A program made the translations under genes and the position numbers. Below are positions 40,301-55,300 of a DNA stretch of 64,000 bases, one piece after another (position 1 is the first letter of the stretch; every line of letters starts with the position of its first letter). The notes under the pieces are model-generated. The model was not told where the DNA came from. It made no database searches and worked only from the letters and a program-made list of their open reading frames with translations. Origin of the DNA: Paragonimus skrjabini miyazakii (lineage: Eukaryota; Platyhelminthes; Trematoda; Plagiorchiida; Troglotrematidae); the NCBI GenBank assembly GCA_014338405.1, contig JTDE01001568.1, forward strand, positions 60,075 to 124,074, written 5' to 3'.

Positions 40301-43300
40301 AACAGATGTAGGCAGTCCGTATCGAATAGCGCTTTTAACCAGCGGTCCGTGTGACTATGAAGTCCTCAAACCAGCAGACAACTTTAGTCACCGTAATTGT
40401 CAAGGCCTTCATAAATATGCATTCAAAATCGTACTGTAGTGCTTGCATTAAGCGGTAAACCTAATGAGTTGTTCAATGATAGACGGATGTTCAACGTTTA
40501 GGTCTACATACAGTTTTGTTAATTGGATTTCATTAAACCCTATGATTTAATGTTGGAATATAGCTTCATATTTTCTCAGGAGTGTATGGCAGTTAAGTGT
40601 CAATGCAAACCATCGCTGTAATGCTGGTGCTGTTAGCGAAAACGAGCTTACATGGCTAACGGTGGCAACATCGACGAGTAGTAACACAACAGTATAGTTT
40701 GCTTGTAAAAAAATTTCCATTCTAAACGATTATTTGTTCCTGGTTGCCATCAAATGTTTTCCATCTTCCCGATAGAAATGTTATTGCCCATGGCACATAG
40801 GTCGGCTGCTCGTGTCATGCTAGTCAATAGAATTGCCATGCAGCATGTACCAGTGACTGTCATTCGTCGGCCATCTCTAAAACTAGGAATACCAAAAAAC
40901 GTTATTTCAGATTACTGAGAATCACTTCACAAATAGAGACAATGAACAAGTCGGTAAAGATGACTCCGCTGTTAAATTTGGAAGTGCATATGTAACTATG
41001 GAAACTCACCAAGTCAAATCGCACACGGAGTTTGTAAAAAGATCGTGTATTACAACTAGAGCACGTCGATCTGCTGTTGTCTGAAACAGAAATGTCAGTA
41101 AAAGCTTGGATGAAAAACAGTGAAAAATTTATCAAGGAACTGGACTGTGCACAAAAGCATCGATTGTTTCAAACCATAATGAACGATCCATGGTGAATTC
41201 ACAGTGTAGATTGAATCTTTGAAAAAAACATTATACAAAACGCCCTTGAAAAATTCACAGAATTACGAACAAAAGATTTTTCACAAAAACTGTTTCTATA
41301 TGCGTACTCCACTCTTGTGCTTCAAACTAAAGTGTATGAGACTGATGGAACCCTAGGCTACGAGAGTCTTTCGAAGATACACAAGGCATTCAAAAGTTAA
41401 ATTCAAACAGATTATACAACTACATAAAAAAAATAACGATATAATGTTGTCAGGCGTGTCTACTAGCTAACGGTTTAAGTTTGGGGATTTAGAATGACAA
41501 CAATTGAGCGCTGCCCACACTTCAACGCAGCCTCCACATTCACATAAGCCCTTCAACTGGCTCGCCTCGATAGGCTTGTTTGTATGCGAAAGGAGCTGTG
41601 TTCAATTTGTACATGTTCAGTTTGTAAATGAGCAGCAAACAAGAAACAAAAACAGTCTGTGTCAAATCGCAGACATGCAGTGGTACCAGTATCAATAATG
41701 TTTCAGCACAATGGAACATACCCACACTGAAACTGAACGATCCTTGCTACCAAGGGCAAGACAAACGAGATCCTGCAAAACAAAATACGAACATGCCCAG
41801 AATAAGTTCGTGGCAAAATTTAGAAAAACAGCTTATCAGTAAAAGGTTGTCTGCCAATGAGGAGATTATTTTCAGTCGCAAATACACCTTGACGAATTGC
41901 AGAAGCTGTTTATAAACATACGTAACAAGTGACAGCAGTTCCTCAAGAGTCAGTTTACTCAGATAGAAGCAGTAAACACAAAACGAAAACAGCATCACAT
42001 AACACGAAATCAACAGTTCGAATTTACCGGCCTCAAAATCCGCAGACAACGATCTACTTCAGTCCATACTGGATTAGGATGGATAGAAAAACTAAGATTC
42101 ATACTATGTGCTGGTGGCAGGAGGGACACGTGAATGGCATATTAACGATTTTCGTTTACAGTGCGCAACAAAATACCACAGACACCGGCAATACACGGCG
42201 AAAGTGGCGACGCCTAGTTGCTCCAACCAAGCTATTAACAAAAAGATGTTTTATTGGGTGACATAAGGAATCTTCAATCTAGATTGAACATCACCCACAA
42301 TTGATCGCAGCTGCCGCATTCCCATAAACTTTCCAGTCGGCCTCTTTCGAAAAAAAGCACTAGACTCGAGTTTCGCTCTCATTAGAGCTCGTCACTAATG
42401 CATATCCTCGCCACTGCCTGGACTAGAACCACGACCACGCTGTTCATGAGGCAACCGTGTTTACCGCTGCGCCATTAACTTCACATTAGGCGCGACCGAA
42501 TTACCACATGTGAACGCTCAACCACTTTTGCTTGTGAGTAATGATCAGCAATCAAATACCACTCAACAAGTCAATGATTTCTGTGATTTCAACTTGGAGA
42601 GAAGTCGTAGTCGAAGGGTCATCGATTGGAATTGACAGACAGTAACTGTGTCTCCAATCGAAGCGATCAGGCAACCTGACCATTACTCACAAGCAAAATT
42701 GGTTGAAGGTTCACATATGATGATTCGGTCGTGCCTAACGTGAGGTCAATGGCGCAGTGGTAAACACGGTTGCCTCATGAACAGCATGCCGGGGTTTTAG
42801 TTCCGGCAGTCGCAAGGATATGCACTACTGACGAGCTCTAATGAGAGCGAAACTCGAGTCTAGTGCTTCTTTTCGAAAGGGGCCGACTGGAAAGTCTGTG
42901 AGAATGCGAAAGCTGCGATCAATTGTGAGTGATGTTCAATCTACATGAAAACCAAAATCTCTTACTGTTTATCAATAAAAAATTTCGCCAATACAGCAGC
43001 TAATTTCTGACTATCCTGAGTGCAAGAGGAAGCAACAATACGCAAACTTAATTAGTGGGAAACTGAAAAGGAAAAACAAGAAGCCACCATCGTCTGAAGC
43101 AACGAAGTGAACTTACCAATCAAACTCACAAACAGATGCGAATATGAGGTGGTCAGTTATGCAGACAACAAAGCCTGTCTGTTCCTAATTTCAAACAGAC
43201 AATGTAAACCGAATGTTGTAAACTACACAAAACTAATACGATCGTTGCCTACGCGTGAAAGTTTGCACTTTAGTAGGCCAATTTCCAGATTAGCTCATAA

Positions 43301-46300
43301 ATCTAAATGTGACACAACAACGCAAGCGCCAAGAGGCCTTAATGAGGGAATGTAATCAGTTGTAGAATAATGCCAAAGTTGAAGCGAAGTATTATCTCGA
43401 AAACCGTTTTTCGTGTAAAATCAGTGGATAAATCAACCAGACTCATGAAATGCCCTTTGTGCCACTCATTTATATGTTGTCTATCTTGTGCTGTCTCACC
43501 GCGAACCTATTCAGCTACTTAAGCTCCCAGAAAAATCGGCCAAATTGTAGAGCAGACAGATCAACGGAAGTATGATTATAGCCTAGAGAGCTTTTAGATT
43601 ATTTTGCCCAAAACTAGGCTATGCATCCTCGAAGTTGAAATTGACGATCTTTATCAGAACCACAAAGCACACAGTGCAAAATAGTGGCATCACCTTGAAA
43701 CACAGAACTTTCGGTTCAAAACCCAACTGAATAATCAGGTAGCAACTGGCCCACGCTCAACACTGCAAGTGTGCTATAAGAATGAAAATGCTTTGATACG
43801 CAAGTTTAAAATCCAACAAATTAATAGTCATAAAGGGGCCATAATACATAGCATAAACGTTCTATTTTCAATTAGATACGCTGAATTTTATTAAGTCTAA
43901 TCGTCCATTCCGCGCTGTTGTGAGTGCTTATAACTTCCTGGGCTTCAAATTGCAAAATCAGGGTGATTAAGACCTACAAACAACTTAGTTCAGAGGAGAG
44001 GAATGTACAGGGGGTTCGCGGTTAGTCGTTTCACTGATTCTGTAACCTCATGGAAAACCTATCATGTCCTAGGCGATTCAAGAATATTAGTGGCTATGAC
44101 TTGACTGATGGTTGAGGGACGAATGTGGAGCGGATTAGAACAGATAAGCCAGCCGTTCACATCTCGGAATGCGAACTGACAATTATTATATGATGTAATA
44201 GGTGACGAAAACTCTGAGCTGACTAAAACCGAGTACAGCATGCGTTAGGTGGGTTACACAGAATGCACATCGGAAGTAGTTATTTGTAGGTATGTTTAAA
44301 ATAATTATGCATAGTGTAAAGTAAAATCCATCAGAAAGGTTTTAGAGAAACGGATGGCAAAAATTCAATAGAGGTAGACTCTAGCATTAGCCGTGCTTAT
44401 CATTCGGCACGAATTATTGGAGGCCATCATAATACTGTGACCGAAAAGAAAAAAAAACAATTAAAGAGAAGGTCTAAGAGGTAAGTAGTAGAACCAGACA
44501 AAGCGTTGCTTCCCGAGCAACATAAACCGGACGGATCAGTGCGCGAATACCAGTAACCAAGACCAAATTGTTGAAAAGTCGTAGATCATGCAAACTAACC
44601 ATCGCATATAGAAGCTGGTAGCCTGTCATGCAGAATACATCCCGACCGGTCAATAAACGCGATAAAAATTCAAGTGAGCAAATATTTGACAAATATTAAT
44701 GATGGTAGCGTGTTTAGAAAGGACTGAGGAAGGTACTATCAATCGAGCAAAGTGACCTTGGTGACAACCGGATCGATTCGGAGATTAGACCGGATACACT
44801 AAAAACGTACTTGAGTTCCCCCTTTTTCTGCTTTTCGAAAAAGATTTGGGCAATAACGCTGAAAGAAAAAATGGAGACACAAAATATCGGAACAACAGAA
44901 GATGGACAAAACAGTGTCAAAACAAATTTTTTAAAGAGCGATCACAACAAAACGTAAATCAACAAAAGAATGTTTACTAAGATAAGTGACCAAGCACCGG
45001 TTCAGTAGATTCTAGTTGAAATCGGCACAAATATGAAGTGTTGAACATTACCCACACTCGATCGCAGCTATCGCACTCCCATATAGATTTTCCAGCTGCG
45101 ATCGACTGTGGGTGAGGTTCAACTTGAAAGTAACCAAATCCTCGACTACTCATCAGTAACAAATATGAAAGCAAACAAGATTGCCTTCCGTCCAGTTCGA
45201 ATGTTCAAACTGTGCACCGGAACGAATGACAAATCAAAACCATCTCTGCCGGTCGCGGCACACGATTGACCATTCACGAACCGCCAAGGAAACAAGTCGG
45301 AGAGACCGATGGATCAACATAACAGAGTACTTCATGACCATCTATTTTCCTCACAAACAGCTCGACGATTAAAGATGCAAACATAAGATCACTCGTTTTT
45401 TTGACGACAGCCTTCGTGTTTAGATAGACTTCCCAGTTGTCCGTTTCGAACACAAACACTAAATTCGAGTTGAGCCCCTGCTAGAACTCGTCAGTAGTGG
45501 ATGTTTGTGTCACGACTAAAAATGTTATCAGGGAGACACCGAGTCAATAACAGCGCCACCGGCTCCATAATGATCACGATCAATATATCAGATTCGAACG
45601 TCCATCAACACTTATTTCAGCGTAACGCTCAGATTGTACTACAGCCCCGAGAGGAAACAGTAGTTGTCTTGTTAACCTCAGACGGTGACAACAGAATTAG
45701 GATTTCTCACCGAAAAAAAAACAGAGATCATTAGGCTGCTGAGTGACGTTGTGATTACTGATATACAGAAGGATATCGGTTTAGATATGACAATTCGGTG
45801 GTACCTAATGCACAGCCAAGGGCGCAGTAGCAAGGCTGGCTTATGAAAACGTGACCAAAGTCTAAGTCCAGTCAAGGATGTGCCCTACTGAAAAGCTCTA
45901 ACAGAAGCTAAACTGAAGTCAATTGCTGATTCGAGAACGAAAACTGGAAACAATTTGAAATTATGTTCAATCTGTGTTAATTAAACCACCGACTATTTGT
46001 TACCTAGTGACTACGTAACGATTAGGTCGGCCACATGTCGACCAAAGATAAAAAGAATTGAAGACAACTGTTCATAAACATAGTAACACGACAAACTCAC
46101 TGCACAAATGACGTGTTTGCGGTGTCCAACCAGATCGAAAGCTGGTACCCAATTGGTACGATCGATCAACTTTGCCGTCGGAAATCCATTATTAATGGCA
46201 TGCGGAGCAGCTAGAGTAGATCCGTCTAAACTCCAGGACATCCGCATCACCTGACTTTGACCAACAGCCTGAGAAGTAGGAGGAAATGGTCTGCTCAGTT

Positions 46301-49300
46301 TCAAAAAATGTGTTAATGAAGGCAAAATAAATGCCGCAAATGTGTACGTTATGGATAAACGAGCAAACGGCGAACATAGAACAATCCTAACAAATGTATT
46401 AACTACATGAATTAAATAAATATTTGTTTTTTTGTTAGAGATGAATTTTTGAAGAAAGACAGTGCTGGATAGCACTGGGCGACAAAAAGCAATATTCCCT
46501 TGAGTGTGACCGCGACCTTAACACAATTACAAACAGACAAACCTTGACGAATGGTTTTCGGATAACCGCCTCTTCTTTCCAATCGGCCGTACGCCAAACT
46601 TTGACGGAAATTTCATCACCTTGACTAGCCAGATACCGACCGACTGGATCCCAGGCGACGCCTTTCACAAAACCCTGATTAGCGCGCAGCGTAGTTAGCA
46701 TCACAAACTGACTGACAGTGGGAACCTCAGGGTTCGTTTGGCGGCACCAAACGATCACACTGTTATCCACACCGGCTGATGCTAGTCTGTATTCATCATG
46801 TGACCAGGCAAGATCAATAATATCTATGGACAACAAGGATGGACGTGAATGGGAAACTGATGATAGACAAGTGTTTAAAATAAGCCGAGAAACCAACAGT
46901 GCACGGCGATAAATCACGCACCATACAGAATGATTCAAAACCACAAAATGACAAACCTGTCCGATGGAAGACTGAAAAGTACATTTACATCTTTACCTAA
47001 AAGCGAAGTATCATAGTTTAACCTTGGTTAGCCTGGTTTAGTAAATACGGTGAAAACTTGTCACGTCTTGGTATAGGGTTTAAAACGTTGAAAGAAAAGC
47101 AGAAACATAATATACTTATACAAAACATGGCACACATTTGTGTGTTATAGGCATGTTACTGGCTTACACAAAGCAGCTCGTAAGTCACATCCTATAAAGT
47201 GTCCGAGAACCAATCATCCGTTTGCTTGCTTTCAAGGAGCATGCAGCTAGCTTCGCTTACAAATGCATTAAGGTATCCGACACTCTGGTCTGACGGCGTC
47301 GAACGTATAATCTAGTGCTCTATTGAGGTTCCATAAGCCATTTAAACAGGCACACGTCCACGTCCCCACACTGCAACAGATCGAACAAGTAACACTAGAT
47401 GATCCTTAGAAAGCCATCGGGTCTACACATGTGGTCTATTTGAAAAAGAAACCAGCAGCTTCAGTGTGGGGGTTTCGTCAGCGGCCCTACAACATTAAGC
47501 TGATTAGAATCCTGGGATGACTGTATGGTATAAAAGTGGTTGTGTTGATTATATACACAAATATCCACATCAACAATTAAAATATTAAAAAAACAATATA
47601 GGGAACCGTACGTCGTCTAGGTCCGATTCGGAATGACAACGACGACCGACTTCCGTACTTTCGCACTGACCATCAGTTGCACCTAGATCGCCTTAAGTTT
47701 TGACGTCACAAACGCCCGTTGGGCATTTGGCGCCCTTCAAATTGGACTTAGAATCAACCCCAGATAAACCAAATTGCCTAAAGAGGGGCTTAGGATGAGT
47801 ATTCTTCCAGTTAGAGTGCCCAACTAAAATTCCACACTTTGGGTGCAAAACATAACATGTGCTGGGTAACACCACACACATATTTGCCTCCCTGACAAGA
47901 ATTCCTCAACCACAACACGAAGTAGATTGCACATAGGTACATCGTCCCGTTAAACTACAACCGAATGTTCGTCAGTCTGACAAAAAATGATGAAGCGCGA
48001 CCTCTTCTTTTGCTAAACGCGGTATGCAAGATAGGTACAGTGGTCACAGTCTATCAGAATTGACGCAGCATTGTGTTGAGATACAACACGTAAGAGTGAA
48101 AGTGAAAACAGGTTCATAGTTTGCCTCACATGTATGGCGTTCGATTATATGATTCAAGTGGAAATACTAACCGAGGAACGGTGTCAGGTAAACTGCAGAA
48201 ACACACTCATATCACTTCACTTGGAGACTGTGCGTTAAAACTGACCTACAAAAAGCACCCTTGGCAATTTACTATTCAGTGGAAAATAAACCTTTTACCT
48301 TTTGAAATAAAATGTGTTAGAATGACGACAGCTGGTATGCATGACACTGATATCTTTTTAAAGGTGAGGCATACGACATGCATCATTCTGACGACGCTAC
48401 TATGTTATCGAATAATCCGCCGGCAATTCAGCATATCCCAGAGATTTTGAAGATTAGAAAAACCCCTCTCTAGGACAGGTGCACCTCATTAGCAAAAATA
48501 AATAAAACCAGACTATTAAGTGTCTTGGTAAAAACTGAGCGTCACAAACAAAACACCTGAAATGATTGATCGCTTCATCAATTAGAGAGAGAGTCCCAAA
48601 AGTACAGATGGACAAGATACTGAGAAGATCCAGACCTTGAAAATAATGGAATGGAGTCAGTGCTAGAGACGTAGCGTGCGGGAAGTGAAATACTTCAAAA
48701 CGAACAAAATTTGTACACAGAACAGGTTAGATTTCGTTGAACGAGGTGACAGGCAATACCGTTCTTCGTGATAGCCACTGGAGAATAAAGCAAAGGGTTT
48801 AGCTTAGCTTTCAAGTGAGAAAATAGGATTACATACGCTGGTCAGTTTGAACATAAACAGAGGAGTTCACGGCTAGCAGGCGACTAAATGGGCAGTACAT
48901 AAACTACGCATACAGGAACTTCCGACTCAAAATAGATCCTATAACTGCAATTGTACCAGTAGCCTCACTGTGTTTCAAACTAAACACAACTCGTTCAATT
49001 CCCGGATATACAAAACAAAACTTACCGCCTGCATGCCCACGAAGAACAGTCGAGCAGCGCCAGTGTTCGGTGAACGTCGTTTGTTCCTTGGAGCCAAAAA
49101 CGGTGGTGTGACGCGAAGCGGAACTGTACAGATAGCAGAAAATAAATCGGAACGCAGTATGAAATAATTTCCCGTATCGCACAGATTGAACACAAACAGA
49201 ATTTTCATACGCACTAATGATCAACTCAGGTATTTAGGTCATCAAGTAGATACCCTTGATTATGGTCTTGTGGCAAACCTGATAACATCTACAGATTGTA

Positions 49301-52300
49301 ACTTCTTGTATCGCCAACCGAAAACGAGAGTATTCCCACATCTCCAGGCCAATGGAGTTTCATCGTATCCATGCTGCCTTCACTAGTCGAGCACAAGTTT
49401 CGCGTGCAAGGCTTTGTGATCTCAGAGGCCAGATTATTTTAAAAGAACGTGTCTGAAACAGTAGGCCTGACACTAAAACTGAGTTATGGAGAAGTTCAGT
49501 TTTAAACAATGAAGCTCCACGTTCATGAACTGATTTATGCATAAAACAGAGCAAGGTGTGTGATGCCTTTTGTTAGAAACGATTAACGATCGGTGAACAT
49601 CTCCAACTCCGAAAGGTCAAGCTGCCAGATCATACAAATGACTCGCTTAACGTAGACTCTTGAAACTGGCACACATAAACTTCTGTTTTTAAAACAGCCC
49701 CTTTGTGATTGATAGGAAGCAGTTAACGATAAGCGCATCGGAAGACAATTCCGTAAACGAATAACAACAGGGAATACTCAGGGTCATCAAAGGTTCAGTT
49801 GCACAACTTACGAGGTTTTTTTCCATAACATCACTACTTTGTCCATCCCGGCTGACGCCAGCCATCGACCTGTGGGGGACCAGCGCACGCAATTCACACA
49901 GGCTGAAAAATAATGGAAAAACAAGGGGTGTCAAAGTGATGTCAGAGAACACATATTCACATGAGTCGTCAAAACCCAGCTGGCATTTCGTAACTTGAGG
50001 CACCTGTGGTGCCAAACTGATATATACTTCTAGGTACAGCCAGGTCGCAAGACGTGACTGGGAGCGCGATACTCAACCTAATCGTCAACACAACAGCAAT
50101 GGGCCTGGCCAGAAGCCACTGTAGCTGAGGCCACCGCACTCCTCAACACTGACCTGGAATATCCTGGAAAATAACGTTACTAATACAGTTAAAAATCAAT
50201 AAAACAATACTAACAGGAAGAACTAGAAGTGGTATAGATGCAGGTACGCCATTGACTGCGACGCACCACCATCTCGGATAGTGTCTCTAACCAGATATTT
50301 GAGTAATCAGGAGGACCCTAGCCAGGCAGACGACACCTATCCACTTTGCTCAGTGCAGCGGTCACAGTCTTCATATTTCTTTACTAGGTTGTTGCTTGAC
50401 CACTATGTGGTTTCACCCAAATGTTGGTGGTCTAAATATATAGTGCCCGATACAGTCAACTATCAGATGGCATGCAGAGCACGTGACCAAACCATCGTAG
50501 ACTGTGCAGCCCGATTAATCGTGCGTCCCGAGCGTTCCGGAATGCACACCGGTGAACGGCCACATTACTCACACGGTCAGTAAACTCAGTGTGGGTTAAC
50601 TGACAGAGACAACGATGGTCAAACACAGCAAGTCTGTTGATATCGTCCTTGCGAACAGGCCACGCTTCCGAATCGTACAACAAAAAAGAAAGTACACAAG
50701 CATCACATACCATTCCTTTCAACGGCAACCAAACGTCTTTTCGACACCACAGTTGACGCAGGCTGGGGTTGGAAAGACAATTCGTGCCTTTACTATCCTC
50801 GATGATATCTCATCAGCAATATTACAACATGACGAGATAGTGCTACCCAAGTATGTGAAACTGCACAGTCTCGAACAGATTATCTGCAATGAAGAAAGTA
50901 AGGGTGGAAATGCCCCAGTCTTGAAGCGGCACTTTGCACTTTGAAGGTGCGAAGCGTATTCCATACAAACCAGCCCGGTCTATCACTTTGTTCAGCATGG
51001 TCTGCATGTCTTCAACAAATGGGCTAAGAAAGAGTGTCGTCCGCATACTTCAGATGAGTCAACCTAACGCCGGGAAGAAGCTCAACACGAAGTCCACTGG
51101 ACTCCTCGAGAGCACCCTCCAGAATGTCGTCCATGACAAAATTGAACAAGAAGGGGGAAATCGGACATTCTTGACGAATACCACCAGAAGTGATGAACGA
51201 CCGAGACATTCTCACCATGTTTGCAGAGTGAGCATACAGTGGTCCCAACAGATTCAAGCATTTCCCTGGTACTCCCTTGCAAAGAAGACAGTTCTACAGA
51301 AAGTTACGAGCAACCAAATCGAAAGCAGCCTACAGGTCCAAAAAGATCACAACCGTCGGCTGCCTGTATGAAGGGCGATGTCCCAAGATAAAAATGTGAT
51401 CAACGCACCCTCGACTAGATCGAAATCTTGCATGTTCTTCCCGTATATGGCTTTACCTGAGCTTAATGAGTTGATGTAAAATGAGGCCAGTGAGTAACTT
51501 GGACGCAACAGACACTAGACCAGTGCCTCTGTGGTTGTCACATAGAGGTTGGGCTGCCTTTCTGAAAACGGGAACTACCGTTGGTCGTCACCAATCACGA
51601 AGTAACTCTTCAGCTTCACATACCATCTAGAGCAGCTATGTCAGTTCTGATGTCACCTTTTACCCCACGACCATCCAAAAGAACAGGACAGATAATATCT
51701 GGTTTAGGAGCCTTGTTACGTTTTGATAACTTAAGCCCCAGGGCCACTTCTGCTTCCGACTGAAAGTCGTCTGGAACGCAATAAATGACCATCCGGATCC
51801 CGTCGTTCACATGGTTTGGTTGAGGCCAACTGCGTTGTTCCCCAAAATGTTCAGCTCACCAGTCAAGTCGGCGCGATTGGCTGGTGATGAGCGAACCAAC
51901 TTTTTCACAAACGGTTTCACTCACACCAACTCGATGGCCAGTAGGACCACGCATCAGGGAATAAGACTTTCAGGTATTCCGAGACGAACTGGCTCTTTCC
52001 ACCTCTTCCGACTGTTCGACCAGGTGGTGCTCAATGTCTTCGCACAAGCCTTCGGTCAGCCTGTGTTCAAGTAAGTTCTTTACAGCCGTCAAATTCAGAA
52101 CCAGGTGGAATCGAGTGAGTGCTACTACTACTAGGGAGCGCAATACTATTCTGTGGCTGGGAAACTTGATCGCTGCTTGCCGACAAGGCTTATAGGTTAT
52201 CCGTTGCTGACAATCGTTATCGGCGGAGAAGTGCCCGTGTGTGGTGAGAGCGCCACAAGGGCGAAGCATGCTGACAACAAACAGCTTCTTTTTGTACGAA

Positions 52301-55300
52301 ATAGTTTCGCCCCGTCTATTGAAATGGCTCTAGTAAATCATACGCACGCCTACTCGGGTCTTGTTTAAACTATCTGAGTGAAGCTGGGAAAAACACGGTA
52401 GGCAGTTCATGGTTTGACGTAAAATATAGAAAACATTGAGTCAATTTTAGCCCCTGTTGGTTGTATTTCGTAGTGACTGTCATGCGAGTTCTTTGCGTTA
52501 AATCCTTGTGCTTGCACAGACTTAGATGATTAGGTCATGTACTAAGGATGCCATACCATACTCAACACTCGTAGCCGACGCTGCGGCCGACTGGCGCAAG
52601 GTGCGAGGTGGACAAATAATGACCTGGCGTAGAAAAATGAAACCGTTCACGAAGAGGTTGGTCACTGTAGATCGGGTTCGTCTCCCGGGTTGGGATCCTC
52701 GCGACTCACACAATGACTAGAGACCGTAGTTGAGACAGTAGCTAACCGAGCTCAGTGGTGTGAGTGTTGTCGTTGTTTGTCCGAGTTGTCTGTAAAATGA
52801 GTACATTCAATGACGTGGGACAGTAAAAGTTGTAAGGAAGCTGTCTTGTTGATGATGCCTTACTTTCACTTGCAGCTCGGCCGTTTGTTTGCAAGGTGTA
52901 GGCACCTTAATGTTGAATACAGACGTAGCTATCTTTAGTAGCTAGGTTTATTACCGTCACATTCTTTCTTTCATTCCCTTTTCCTATATAGGGTTCGCTT
53001 TTCTCTTCTTTATGGTTGTGTGACCGTTGAGCATCAGTGTGAACCACTGATGTACTGCGGTCCATAATGAGGATGGTATCGAGAAATAACCAATACCAAC
53101 AATAACTATTTGCTTCAGTCACACTGAACGAGTGAACGTTCAGCTAGCACGCGTGTGAAAATGCAGAACTGTTAGGTCCAAACGTACGCCATATCGATCA
53201 GTTCACCGTCTGACAGCAAACTGCCTCCAGATACTCGAAACCACTGAGTGCTCCTTCCAGAATATCGTCAACTAAGTAGCTATAATGGAACAAGGGAATC
53301 AAACATTGCGGTTGGCCGCTAACTGAAGTGGAGAACGTTTAGGATAGTTGTCAACAAGATGCACAGTCTGTATCAGAATTGCGCACACAATTATTCCAAC
53401 AAGTTGATCTAGTTTGCCGGAACTTCTCAAAAATGGAATCAGTCAGAGAACAGGGCGGGCACCAAACCGAACGTCGTCTTTAAATCCAAAACTATCACAG
53501 CCAATTCTACAGTTTCTGTCGCAAAGGTGAATATCAGATCGGCACAATTGCAGCCACGTCGGAAAGCTGCCGATTCTCCGGTAGTTGGCTCCCTCTGTAG
53601 TTTGAAAGCTACTGCAGTCAGGTACTCGTGAGTATTTTGGATGGGATAATGACAGAAGCATCGCTCCTGTGGTTGTCACGCGAAGTTCTGGCATTTTATT
53701 TTGAGGACGGAATGACTGTTAACAAGTGTTAATCGCGAGCCTTTTCAATAAACTTCCGTATAAATGGCAAGAAAGCGATCAGTTTAGAAAAGGCTCATTC
53801 ATCACGAGTTTTGAAAAGCGTGAAGGAAGAGGTTCCACAGATGAATCATCACTGCACTCCCACCATTTACGCTGCAAATCCATTTCAGCTTCTGACAGAG
53901 GATTATCAAAACTGAACACTGTTGTCATCGTCTAACTGGCACAATAGTTTAATCCCGAGGAAAAACGGATGATAAACATATGGAAACTGAGATACAGACT
54001 AAAATATGACATGGAAAAAGCCGCAATGCTCTTATCAACTTCGCAACACCTCCGGTAGCGTGTCTAATCACTGATAAAAGATGTCCTTCGTGACCAGGTC
54101 ACACGGCAACAAAGGCCTTGAGGAATAGCAGGTTGACGCCAGAAACTGAGTATATTACAAATGTGATGTTTGCCCTGGCTAATGAATACAAACCAACCCT
54201 ATGATATTGAATAGCGTCACGTGAAAAGAACGGATTCGCTGTAATAATTCATAAAATATAACAGTAGGCTATGATGGGCATTCATCATTAAGTTTACCAG
54301 TAAAATCACTGGCGTAAATAGATCAGCTTCATTCTAAAATGATTCATTTTTATCGGGGCTTAGAGGGATTGCTAGCTTTTCGTTATCCTTTCAAAGTGAC
54401 ATAACTAGTGACCCGCTAGCTCTGGCTGTTCCCGCTTCATATGCCGATGACACCCACATTTAATCAGTGATCGGCCGAAATTTTTATGTGCCTTTCTTCA
54501 GAATTTGAAATAATTTAGCAGTAACGATACCGAATACATGCCACACGGTACACAGCCGGGTCCTTGCCAACCGACATGTTTTCGTTCAGATGTGTATTAC
54601 CTAACAACCGATTTACACATTACCAAGTATAGCCATGACAACAAACATCGTCATACAAAGGCCCAGCTTAGCCTCATTGTAATCAGGGCACGTGGCATCG
54701 TCTTCGATTGATTACAGAGGTGTTCGACTGCCAAGCCCCATGGGAGTCAGTGTACATAATGTCAAGTGATGAATGCGTGAATGAAACTACCTCCCGTATA
54801 ACAACAGACCGTTAAATGGACTATAGAGCTCGCTTCAACTGGCCACCTAGAGGGACACGATGAAAAGAGATGAAACCTTTAAATCCTCAGTGGACATGAC
54901 AGAAGTCTGACATGTTGATAACATAATATGAAGACAATCATCACCGAACTAGTCAATAATATGTCTAAGGGGTTAAGCTTGGTGAGTAACCATACGACTA
55001 GAACTGTACCAGATAACGAATAACACGCCCTTCGAAGGGCAGTTAAATTATAAAGTCAAAGAGACTCGTTGCTGACTGAGTCTATGGAGTAAGGAGTTTC
55101 ACTCACCTTGGTGACTGTCCATTTGGAATAGCTTGCGAGGTATATTCGCGTTGGTCTCTAGCTTTGGATTCCTAATAGGGGCCATATTCCACAAAATCAC
55201 CACCCCACATGTATCAATTAAGCCACCCGTGGCTAAGCGAGTGCCATCCGGGTGCATATCCAGGCTGTAAATAGGACGACCTGCAACAAATCGTAACAGG

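Noticed and set aside
41504..42261. Overlapping open frames on both strands around HIRA exon 8
   Set aside because: Only the 51-base exon 8 is supported by HIRA likeness and splice phase; the longer frames are shadows.
42730..42805. Initiator-like tRNA-Met gene in the foldback element
   Set aside because: No full cloverleaf: the acceptor stem is missing and box B is altered in several copies. It is a repeat body.
44474..44692. Minus-strand frame with DRSG and a Cys/Leu-rich stretch, first taken as the HIRA blade 6 exon
   Set aside because: The true blade 6 exon (GSKDRSVSVW) is at 41722-41772 with correct phase. This one has no acceptor in a usable place.
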